DNA from: Pisolithus tinctorius
Taxonomy: Eukaryota; Basidiomycota; Agaricomycetes; Boletales; Pisolithaceae
Direction: 5' to 3'
DNA: 64,000 nucleotides
Assembly: GCA_024663395.1 (NCBI GenBank)
Contig: JANFAH010000006.1
Location: 2,666,001 to 2,730,000 of the forward strand
Below are positions 44,881-54,804 of the stretch, one piece after another. A model generated the notes under the pieces. That model was given only the letters and a program-made list of their open reading frames with translations, was not told the origin of the DNA and searched no databases. The translations under genes and the position numbers were made by a program. Positions within the stretch are counted from its first letter, which is position 1, and the number at the start of each line of letters is the position of its first letter.

Positions 44881-45478
44881 TGTCATAATTTCTGGCTCAC
44901 CCACTTCAATCCATCAATTGACTGGGTATTGGGCAGTATATCATTCAAGCCACCAATAAAGGGAATGCCAACACCCCAGGTGCCTTCATCACCTTCCACT
45001 GTGACCTTCACTCCAGATCCAACACCCTCTGCTCTGTCTGCAACTCCAACTGACTTGCTGCACTCTGCTCCACACATCTCACTCATCAATGCTGCTGTGT
45101 AGGTCAGAGCCTGCACTCTCCCTGGCTCTAGACAGTTCTGCTTGCAGCTCTCCACTGATGATGTGAAGTTTTTTGTGTCCTCCACTTCTTCTCTGCCTCC
45201 TGACCTCTCCTTGGTTCCTCCTGAGTATCATGAGTTTGCCAACATCTTTAGCAAAGACAAGGCTACTGAACTTCCACTACACTGCTCATTTGATCTAAAG
45301 ATTGACCTTGAGGAAGGAGCTTCTCTGCCCATTGGCATGATCTACTCCCTGTCTCTGCCAGAGCTTGAAGCTCTCCGCACCTTCATTGATGAGCATCTTG
45401 GCTATGGTTTCATCAAGCAGTCCACCTCTGCTCATGGTGCCCCTGTCCTCTTCATGAAGGACAGTTCACTCTGCCTCT
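44878..45478 (+). pseudogene. Gypsy G3 pol, 5' segment (protease end to RT start)
   Basis: Begins with a protease-end motif (NFWLTHFNPSIDWVLGSISF), then a linker, then 45142-45478 with PPEYHEFANIFSKDKA and IGMIYSLSLPELEALR, the region leading into reverse transcriptase. It is interrupted after VLFMKDSS by the 5' end of G2. It continues at 54805. Confidence 0.85.
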
Positions 45479-45929
45479 TGTTACACTCGGCCTAAGTCAA
45501 GACATAGGGAGAGCTCAAATGCAGTCTATTTGTTTCTACTGAGCAATGGCTGCTGCAACCTTTGTAAATGATGAAGGATTTGGTCAATGCTGGTAAGAGT
45601 GGTCCTTGTTAGGGACACTGAGGGTGAAGTTCTGAGGACAACTGCATATGATTGAGCAGCTCAAGTCTGAGGTTCCAAGACTCAAGCTGGCAGGTTAAAT
45701 ACTACAGGGAATGGACCATGAGGCATCTGCATGTAACGAGGTAACTACACTATTGGTTGAACAACAGTGACACATGTCCTAAGCATGTAATGAGCAAGTA
45801 ATGTGAGTGGTGGAAACAGAGAGCCATCAGATCAGAGAGGAGACAGCTCTAAAAGGAAAGGAAGTCCAATGGATCAAACACAAGGTAAATGTACAGTGAA
45901 AAGAGGAAAAACAGGGGTGAAACATAACA
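45479..45929 (-). repeat. 3' LTR of G2 (451 bp)
   Basis: On the minus strand it begins TGTTATGTTTCACCCC and ends GTGTAACA. It has a TATTTAA promoter-like site. It is collinear with 54354-54804 without indels; the differences are mainly reciprocal CA/TG changes. Confidence 0.9.
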
Positions 45930-45942
45930 TTACCCCCTCTTT
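45930..45942 (-). other. Polypurine tract of G2
   Basis: Minus strand AAAGAGGGGGTAA lies directly upstream of the 3' LTR, the site where plus-strand DNA synthesis would be primed. Confidence 0.6.
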
Positions 45943-45966
45943 AAGCATTGAAGTCCCCAACTTCAA

Positions 45967-46890
45967 TTACTCTCCATAAGGTTCTCTGGTCATGTTGCTA
46001 ATGGTGGAGTCATCAAAGTCAAAATCATTGTCATATAGACCATTGTCCTTGCTCCCAACAAGGGTACAATCTTCCACCAGCCCAGGGGTGACAATTCTTT
46101 CCTGTAACAGACAGTGAGGATGTAGGGATGGGCATTGAGCCTGGGTATGTCCAGGATGAGTGGCATGACAAAGGGGACATTCATAAAGCCCACAATTTAT
46201 GTGAATGTGTCTGAGACATTGGCAAATGTAACACACTTGATGATAGTGTGGATTGGAAGGGGTGAGAGGGCAATCAGCCTTGGCAAGTGCATTTAGCACA
46301 GGAGATGGTGGTAACTGGGTGAGTGTCTCAATGATGTTCAAAGTATAGTCAAGCTCAGCTCTGGAGACACTGAAGGCAGTTTCAGGATCAACCTCAGATG
46401 GGGAGTCATGGGACTCACAAGGTTGGGGGTTAGGGCCAGATAGGCAGCAGGCCCAGGGTCTGTCAGCTCTTCTGAGAGAGTGAGAGGATTGGGAGGACAG
46501 CAGTGACAATGCTGGAGGGGAGGATGACACAGAAGAAATTGGGGGAGAGGTTGCAGTGGAGGGTCTTCTAGACCCAGGAGGGGGAGGTGCAACTAACATG
46601 GGGTATTGATGAATGTTATAGATGAGATCAGCACCTCTGAGGGTGTCAAAGAGTCAGAGGAGCAGGGGAACCTGTTTGTAAGTGATTTTGTTTAGGATGG
46701 TACATGTGGGAGACAGAAGAGGGTTCTGCCAATTAACATAGCAGGACAATTCCTCAAGCCAAAGGGCTTGGATGGTAGCATGATAAACCAGGTTGAGAGG
46801 GGAGTTCTCATTGACTTTGTGATAGACAGTGCTGATGACAGCAGGGTCTGCAATGAAAAGGCAGTATGAAGCGATCATCTGATTGCTAGT
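45967..46890 (-). pseudogene. G2 pol C-terminal extension with Cys/His cluster
   Basis: After the chromodomain the frame carries a Ser/Pro-rich region and then a Cys/His cluster, CYICQCLRHIHINC followed by CPLCHATHPGH and QAQC, likely zinc-binding. It ends in an acidic tail (DNDFDFDDS). 210 residues are uninterrupted (45967-46599). The upstream part, 46654-46878, is in another phase. Confidence 0.65.
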
Positions 46891-46938
46891 GGGTTGTTGC
46901 TGACAACAAGCAGAGGGGGTGTGGCAGCCAGAGGGTTC

Positions 46939-48324
46939 TCAGGGGTAAGTGTAGCGACAAGGAGGCATCTCAAGAGTCATGTTTCTGATGGTATGAGTAG
47001 AGCATTGAGTGGGTGGTTTCTGAGGGGGGAAGTCTTTAGGGAAGCATTTCTTATATGCAGAGAGCATATCATCTGCATGTTCAAGGTGTGCTTCTTTTTG
47101 CCATGAGTTCTCAGAAGAGGGGTAACATCTCCACTTTATTAAAAAGGTTTGTCTGCAGCCAGACCTTTTATGGCCAACTATTGCCTCGACTTTGTATTCC
47201 TTCTCCTCATTGACCAGGTCAGGCACTGGAGCCAGCAAGTTTGGTCTGTGGACATTGTTTTTGCGATAGGGTGATAAGAGGGAAGCATGAAAGATATTGT
47301 GGATCTTCCATTGTGTGGGAATCATGAGGTGGTATGTGATCAGGGACAGGACTTTGGAGATGGTGAAGGGTCCTTCTCATTTCAGGGCAATCTTTCTGTT
47401 TTCATAGGAACACTTTAAGTTCTGGGCTTCTAGCCAGACCTTATCACCCTTCTGGAATGGGGTGAAGGGTCATGACAAGCAGTCTTTCATTGTTTTTCTG
47501 GCTAGATCATGTGCTGCAAGGGCTTCTTCTCTAGCTTTTCAGAGTTCCTCAAGTCTAGACTCAGCAGCAGGAAGGTGGGTTTCCACGATAATGGATGGAA
47601 GGGGTTTTGGTTCATACCCATACATGAGGTAGAATGGTGATTGATGGGTGATGGAATGAGGGCAGTGGTTGTGCACAAATTCAGCCATTGGGAGATTGTC
47701 CACCCACAAGGCAGGGTTGTTTTGGCAGAAGATGTGTAGGTAAGTCTCCACTTCTTGATTTATGCATTCAGTTTCTCCATCAGTTTGAGGGTGACATGCC
47801 ATAGACAGGGTGAGGGAATATCCCAAAAGGGAAGTGAGTTCTTTTGCAAATGTGGAGGCAAACTGAGGTCCTCTATCAGATATGATCTTGTCATACAACC
47901 TGAAGCAGGAGTAGACTTTCTTGAAGAAGAGTGCTGTGATGTCAGCAGCAGTGGCAGTTTTCTTTGTGGGTGTTAAAGTTACCCCCTTCATAAGCCCATG
48001 GTCTACCATGACCAGAAGGGAATCATAGCCCTTAGAAGAGGGGTGATCAGTGATCAGATTGCAAGAGATCTGTTGGAAGGGGTGGGTTAAGGTTGAGGGG
48101 ATGGGCATAAGGGGTGGTGTCATTGGATGGGTGTTCACTTTATTCTGGTGGCATGTGGCACAGCCTTTGACATATTTTTGGATGAAAGAGGTGAGTCCAA
48201 GCCACCAAAACTTGGAGGAAATGAGCTGTCAGGTTTTCAAGACACTGGGGTGTCCTGCAGAGGGATGGTCATGGTGGTTGGACATGACAGTCCATCAGCA
48301 GGAGGGGTCATCTGGGATGTAAAT
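46939..48324 (-). pseudogene. G2 integrase and chromodomain
   Basis: Zinc-binding HHCC region (GHPSVLKT ... CATCHQNK, about 48170-48300) is followed by the integrase core 47539-48138. Its first catalytic Asp is changed to Asn (SCNLITDHP), while SDRGPQF and the Glu of TDGETECIN remain. The chromodomain lies at 46939-47325 (YKVEAIVGHKRSG...LIKWRCYPSSENSW). Frames break at about 47539 and 47340. The missing N-terminal link to RNase H lies beyond LTR E. Confidence 0.85.
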
Positions 48325-48379
48325 CCAGTGTCACACACCAAAGGTGTTTTGTGAGGTGGACATGGATACAGCTGATGAA

Positions 48380-49190
48380 TGGAGATGAAGATCATAGCCC
48401 TCATGTGAAGAAGGACAGCCAGAAATGTCAGCAGTCATCCCTTGCACAAGAACAAGTTGTCAATGCCAAAGAAACAGGAGGAAGCGAGTTAAGCACTGGT
48501 TAAAATTCTTAAGTGCCTGTGTATGGCATTCCAGTTTTCAACATATCTCTGCCATTTCTGCAGATACCAAAACCATTCCCACACTCGCTTGTAGTGCTCA
48601 GCCACACAATCCTACCTTCCAAAATTGGAGAGGATCTGTGCACTCCACACATTTCTACAGCACTCCCTCCAAAAGATGCTCATTTCACTAATTCTTCTGA
48701 TATGGCCACCTCCACATCAATCATTTCACTTGCCCCTTTGCTAGGGACCATGGCTACATATATCTACCAGGAGTTCCTACCAGCTTCCATCCTGAAGCAT
48801 CCTGGTACATCCCATCCTTGTCTGCCCCCTCCCAGCCCATCCAGCTTGAACAGCATGTTCTTTTTGTCAGTATGACCTCTAGGAGGACATTCTTTGGTTG
48901 CCTCAGGTCTGTCATTTGTTTGGAAAGGTCTTATGTGGTTGTTTCAGTCTCTCCAGTCCAAGAAGCATATGGATCCTTCCTCCCTGCTCCCTGCAATGTC
49001 TTCATACCAGTCTTGTCCATCATTCTCCCAAAATTGCAACAGCTACAGTATAATCTACTGTTCTGCACTCTCCCTGATTGCATCTATGACAAGTATGATG
49101 CACATCTTGCCTCCTTGTTGCAAGATACAGCAGAAGATGCTCCCCCTTCATCCTCTCTTCCAACAGAGCCTCATTCATGAAGTATCTATT
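48380..49190 (+). pseudogene. Broken U3 protein frame of LTR E
   Basis: Frames 48513-48875 and 48818-49180 give the two halves of the LTR A protein in different phases (conserved SMTSRRTFFG and VQEAYGSFLPAP). The N-terminal part is split by a stop. Confidence 0.65.
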
Positions 49191-49298
49191 TGCTTCACTG
49201 AGAGGATGGTTTGGGGGGGAAAGTTGCAATCCCCTATGCTCCTGTCACCCCACAGACCCCCAAAGCTTGACCCCTGTTGACATCTGACTCACCCTGTC

Positions 49299-50012
49299 TG
49301 TCATAACTGTGTGTTCACACTAAGCCCTTACTCACTCCACACCCTACTCCGCTGGTCATTCACACACTCCACACCAACTCCACCCAACTTCTGTTGGTTG
49401 CAAACCATCTCCACTCCGACTGCTGTCGGACTTGTGGCACTCTCCTACTGGACCGAGCAGTCCATCCTCTGAGGGGTCATGTGACTACCTTTGCAGTCAG
49501 GAACTCTGCAGCGCACTCACCACATGGTCCAGCGCCTGGACTGTTTCCTTTTCTGGATGTTCTGTGTTACCCGTTCATATGTCCTCCATCTACCCTTCAC
49601 TCATCATCCAGGAAATTTTACTTGAAAATTTATGAGTCTCCGTATGTCAGTTCTGATTCTGATTACTGTACCTCTGTAGCAGTATAAAAACATGTACTGT
49701 ACTCCGCTGTTCTTGAGTATGAATATCAACTTAGTTCCTACTCCTTCTGTCTCTGACCTCTGTCTGTCAGAGTTACCTCTGACTCTCCATCTGTACTCTC
49801 CCTCTGAAATACAAGGGCTGAGATCATGCAAGGGGGTAGTGCATGAGCTAAACCCGATGCCCTCACTCCGCTCTGCCTTTGCTTTGGTGGTCTTCGTCTC
49901 TGCCAACACTCCGCTAGTCAGAGTTCTGTTCCTGTGTGTTGGACTTGCTTCTGGACCCTCCTCTAGACCTTATTTAGCGTCGGAGTTGGTTGGAGTAGGC
50001 CCAGACTTGACA
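49299..50012 (+). mobile_element. Solo LTR F6 (714 bp), nested in LTR E
   Basis: TGTCATAACTG...GACTTGACA flanked by the exact 5-bp duplication CTGTC (49294-49298, 50013-50017). It is the innermost of four nested insertions. TATAAAA lies near 49683. Confidence 0.9.
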
Positions 50013-50390
50013 CTGTCCACTTTTGGATGTACTGTATCGGCATCAGATCAGCGCTGCCTCTCTGTCATCCCACTTTGGCCCAAAGGAGATCTCTTCGAGA
50101 TGTGACATGCACAGCCTCCCCCTAATGTGATTCCAGTGCACTCCCCCAGTTCCTGACATTACTTGACTCATACTTTGACATTCTGACTGTCTTTGACTCA
50201 CCTATTGCCAATACTTACCAATCTTTTGACCTTGCTTACTGATTCTTCGCTTTTTGGCTTACTTATCCTTACCAATGCTTACCAATGCTTTTTAAGATGA
50301 TTACCCATTGCTTACATTCCTTACTCATCAGTTACCAATCACTTACCAAGTGTTTGCACCTTGTTTTCCATAGGCAATGCCCCTGTACTG

Positions 50391-50399
50391 TATATAAAT
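50391..50399 (+). promoter_or_regulatory. TATA box of LTR E with upstream motif cluster
   Basis: TATATAAAT, preceded at 50205-50350 by about ten TTAC(C/T) motifs, several in the longer form CTTACCAATG. The arrangement is the same in LTRs A-D and in the fragment 32662-33094. Confidence 0.6.
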
Positions 50400-50859
50400 C
50401 ACTGTACTTAGATAGCTGAATAAGAAGATGTCAGAGAGCCCCTCTTGCTTGCATTTTATCATCACTCAGTGGATCATTCATCAGTCTTGATAGTTGAGGC
50501 TTTATTAAGGGCCAAGCTATTGTTCACTTCGCTTATTATTGTCTATCATCAATCTACTTTGCTCCAAGCCCTTCCTGAGCTCAGTGCAGCCTAGGACATC
50601 GAATTAAGTTGTCATCCATCCTTCTGTAGGCTGACAGCAGTCTACCCCATCACAATCTACCACATTCTTGCTCCCTCTTTGTCAGGAGCACCCCCAACCC
50701 TCAGCACTTGTCTTTGAGTGTTGTAGCTCGCAAAAACCCCTTCAAAGAACAGGTCCCACCATCTAGGTACTGCTTAGGCACACCATCACTCGCTTTCATT
50801 GTCTTTTGTGTTGGTTTTGGTTGGTTTCCACCACTGAACCTCACTTTGACTCACACCAG

Positions 50860-53195
50860 TCTTTATAGAGTAACACTCCATTGTCAAATTTCCGATCAGA
50901 GAGGTGAGATTTAAATGGGAGTGGCATATCAACATTTTCTATGGCATGTAGTGCCATTTGGACCACAGGGTCTTTCATTGAGGAGGATGTGACCTTTTGG
51001 GTGATGTTGGTGTTCATGAGGTTAACAAACAGTGTCTGTGGGAGGAGGGTAACTCCTTTGTTGTCTTCATCATCATCAGGGATGTGGTCAGGTTGGCAGG
51101 AGAGTGTGTCTGGTGCAGCCAGGTCTTTGCCTGGGACATGTTCAAGTTGCAGATCAAAGTCTGCAGGGTTGAGGAGCCATCAGGCCTGTTGATGGTTTAA
51201 GTTCTGGGGTGCTTTGAATAGGTCAAATCCTTGTGGTCAGTGAAGACCTTGACCAGGAACAGTGATCCATGGAGGTAATGCCTCCAGGATTTCAACCCCC
51301 TGATGACACCTAAGAGTTCTCTATTGTAGATGTCATAGTTTCTTTCTGTGGGGTTGAATGATTGAGAGATGAAGGCACAGGGTTGCCACTGGCCATTGGA
51401 GTCTTCCTGGAGGAGAACACCTCCAGTTGCATATTTAGACACATCGGTAGTTATTGTGAATGGGCAAAGGGGGTTGGGCATTCAAAGGGTTGGTTGTGCC
51501 ATGAAAATCCTTTTCAGGAGTTTGAAGGCAGTTTGACATTTCTTTGACCACCCCAAGTAGTCATTTGCTTGGTAAGGTCTATTAGGGGTCAGGTGATGTC
51601 TGAATAGTAGGGGACAAATCTGTGATAGAAATTGGCAAAGCCCAAAAAGGATCACATGTCCTTGGCATTTTTTGGGACAGGCCATTCTGCAATGCCCTGG
51701 ACCTTGACAGGGTCCATGGTGATGGTGTTTTCTTTAATGATCATTCCAAGGTATTCAACTTCAGCCAGATCAAAATGACATTTTTCTAGTTTTAGAGGGA
51801 GCAACAGCTCTCTCATTCATTCCAGAATGTGGCAGGTTCTTCATTTGTGTTCTTCAGGGTTGGTAGAGAATATGAGAAGGTCATCCATATAGATGACCAG
51901 CCATCCTTCAGCAATCATGTCTCAGAAGGAATCATTCATAAATTGCTGGAAGGTGGCAGGGGAGTTGCACAACCCAAAGAACATGATGGTTGGTTCAAAG
52001 AGACCCTTGTGCATGATGAATGCTGCTTTCCATTTGTCTCCTTCTTTGACTCAGACATTGTTGTAGCCCAACCTTACATCCATCTTTGTGAAGATAGATG
52101 CTCCCTTGAGTTTATCAACAAGATCTGAAATAAGGGGAAGGGGGTACACACCCTTCACTGTATTCTTATTCAGGTATCAGTAGTCTTGGAAGGGGCAAAG
52201 GGGGCCATCTTTCTTTCCATTGAAGAAGAATGGTGCAGCTTGGGGCGACTTTGAGGGATGGATTTTTCCCTCTCAAAGGTTTTCTTCAATGAACCTCCCT
52301 GCTGACTCTCTTTTGGAGGGGGAGATTGGGTATGCTTTAGCCACCTTGGGGATGAAGTCTTCAACAAGGTTGATGGCATGATCATAGGGTCATGACAGAG
52401 GCAGGACTCCATCAGAAGGTTTCTCGAAAACCGAGGCAAAGTCTTTGTAGTCTTCAGGGAGGACAGCTTTCAGTTTTTTCTTGTGTTCTTCTTGGGCCAA
52501 TTCCATGGTTGTAGTAATTTTTCTGAGAAGACTATTCCTTGGGTTAATCTTCTTAGCTTCTTCAACCAGTTTTCCAACCAACATCACAAAGTGTGTGTGG
52601 ATGGTTTTGTCCTCTGGCTCTTCATAGTCCATAAACTTGTTTATCCCTTTCTTTTCAGTGGGGGATACAAGGTTTACAGTGGGTTCTTTGAAAGCAACAG
52701 AGGAAATGTTGCATTTTAATTCTTTAGACCTGTCAGTCCTTTCATTGATGGAGAGGGTTCCCATCCTCCAATCGACAATGGGGTTGTTTTCCTGAAGCCA
52801 AGGGAGGCCTAGAATGACGTTTTCTGTTCCACAATTGATGACATGGAAGAAGGACTGATGAATGAGTCCTTTGACCTTGAAGTAAAGGGTGGTGGAAAAC
52901 AGGATTCTTCCCTTGGAGTTCTGGGTTCCATCCACATTTTTGGCAAGGATGGGTTCAATGAGTCATTGAGTGGGGATTTGATGCTTTTGCATGAAGGCCC
53001 AGTTGATGCAGGATATTTCTGCTCTGGAGTTGACTAGAGCAGTGGTGTTGATGACTTTGGCAGTTCTTTCTGATGCATAGAGGGCAATGGGGATTTGCAT
53101 AGTATGTTCTGGGGTGGATGATGCAAGTACAGGTGCACCAGAGATAGAACTGTCCTTAGTATGGGGAACATCTGGTGTCAACACAGAGTTCCCTT
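50860..53195 (-). pseudogene. G2 pol: protease, reverse transcriptase, RNase H
   Basis: Protease near 53040-53190 reads ALVNSRAE where the active form has Asp-Ser-Gly. The segment LGLPWLQENNPIVDWRMG (about 52770) follows, and 52390-52935 is one frame to VLPLS. Reverse transcriptase spans about 52330-51650, with an intact YMDD at about 51880-51891. RNase H covers about 51480-50900 (TTDVSKYATGG, RELLGVIRGLKSWRHYL). At least eight TGA or TAG stops interrupt it. LTR E cuts it off from the integrase. Confidence 0.85.
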
Positions 53196-54299
53196 CTAAA
53201 AATCCTTTCCAAGTGCCCTAGTGATGTTTACCAAGGCAATGGAAGGACCAGTGACTTTTTCTTCATCATCACTTTCTTCAACTTCCACAATTTTGTGCAT
53301 CTTTTTAACCTTCTTCCGGGGGGTTGTCCCTTTGTCGGGACACTCTTGAGAGAGATGTCCCTTGTTTCCACAGCCAAAACATCTTCCTTCTTTGATGTGT
53401 TGGTCTCTTTCTTCTTTGGAGAGTCTCACTCCATCCACATCCATAGCATTTGGATCTTTTTCTTTGGAGAGGTTGTTCTTTGGGTAGAACATCCTCTTTT
53501 CTTTCTTTCCAGAAAGTTCATTTACCTTCCGCCACTTTGCATCAAATTTCTGTGCCTGGGTATACCACTCAGAGATCTTTGTGAGAGTGGTTTCCATCAT
53601 ATGGATATGATTTGCAATGAAGGGTTTGAGTCCTTGTGAGAAGAACTTGATCAGAGCAACATCTTCTGTGATGGTAGAGTCAGCAGCAGCAGTTTGGAAG
53701 TCGGTGATATACTGTTCTACTGAGTCTTTTTGCTTTAGGGTATGCCATTTGGTGATTGCAGTACCAGCAGTGTCAGAGGAGGTGACTGACTGTTTAAAGT
53801 TTTTCATGAAATTGGCAAAGGAGCCAAAGGACAGAGGGTTCTTCTCCAGAGATGTTTTCTGGAAGGTAGCTGCCCAGGAATGGGCAACACCTTTCTTCAT
53901 ATATGACAGGGTGTAGACAACCTTTTTGGTGTCAGTGTTGTAAATTTCTTCATTTACTAAGAGATAGGTCTGTACAGAGTACAGCCAACTCATAGCATTC
54001 TTCTGGTCTCCATCAAAATCAGATGGAGCTCCAATCTTCAATTCAGTGGCTTTGACAGTGGTGGTGCCAGTCAGTGGGGGTGTAGGAAAGGTAACAGCAG
54101 GTACTGGTGGGATAGGAGCACCGAGTGTGGTGAGAGACTGGGTGAGGAGGTTCAAGAGGATACCAGAGGTGAATCCTCTATCTGGTTGTTTGGGTTTGTT
54201 GGAGGTGTCAGTGACAGTGCTCTCCTGTTCTTCATCAGATGACAATTCTTCACAAGTGGGTTGCAACAGCACCCAATGTTGGTTGTTTCAGGGGTTCAT
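53196..54299 (-). pseudogene. G2 gag
   Basis: From the ATG at 54299 the frame runs to 53196, with one TGA at codon 4 that fits CGA to TGA; after it the frame is open for 358 codons (54272-53196). The gag core (FDGDQKNAMSWLYSVQTYL ... WAATFQ ... FKQSV) is followed by a basic region and the zinc knuckle CFGCGNKGHLSQEC (CX2CX4HX4C), with an acidic C-terminus. It is structural: it would form the particle and bind element RNA. Pol follows in a different phase just downstream. Confidence 0.85.
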
Positions 54300-54353
54300 G
54301 GTGGTGCACTAAACAGTGACTGATTCAGCCAAAGGCTGGTAGACTTGAGCTTT

Positions 54354-54804
54354 TGTTACACTTGACCTAAGTCAAGATGTAGGGAGAGCTCAAATGCAGT
54401 CTATTGGTTTCTACTGAGCAAGGGCTGCAGCAACCTTCATAAATGATGAAGGATTTGGTCAATGCTGGTAAGAGTGGTCCTTGTTAGGGACACTGAGGGT
54501 GAAGTTCTGAGGACAACTGCATATGATTGAGCAGCTCAAGTCTGAGGTTCCAAGACTCAAGCTGGCAGGTTAAATACTACAGGGAATGGCCCATGAGGTG
54601 TCTGCATGTAATGAGGTAACTATGCTATTGGTTGAACAACAGTGGCACATGTCCTAAGCATGTAATGAGCAAGTAATGTGAGTGGTGGAAACAGAGAGCT
54701 GTCAGACCAGAGAGGGGATGGCTCTAAAAGGAAAGGCAGTCCAACAGATCAAACACAAGGTAAATGTACAGTGAAAAGAGGAAAAACAGGGGTGAAATGT
54801 AACA
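54354..54804 (-). repeat. 5' LTR of G2 (451 bp)
   Basis: Same length as the 3' LTR. It ends TGTAACA next to the leader on its gag side. CpG-type differences from the partner are listed under findings. Confidence 0.9.

Larger units (their letters stand above)
48329..50855 (+). mobile_element. LTR E, A family, interrupted by F6
   Basis: TGTCACACACC...GACTCACA flanked by the exact 4-bp duplication CCAG (48325-48328, 50856-50859) inside G2 pol. Without F6 it is about 1.81 kb, the same length as A. TATA TATATAAAT lies at 50391-50399, with ten CTTACCAAT-type motifs at 50205-50350. Confidence 0.85.
45479..54804 (-). mobile_element. Complete Ty3/gypsy chromovirus G2, minus strand, itself interrupted by LTR E
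   Basis: Two 451-bp LTRs (45479-45929 and 54354-54804) bound a gag-pol region of the usual order. The 5-bp target duplication CCTCT (45474-45478, 54805-54809) is exact. A purine tract AAAGAGGGGGTAA precedes the 3' LTR. Removing the 2.53-kb insertion E leaves about 6.8 kb, normal for a gypsy element. It is dead: stops, frameshifts and loss of protease and integrase catalytic Asp residues. It sits inside the RT gene of G3. Confidence 0.9.
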
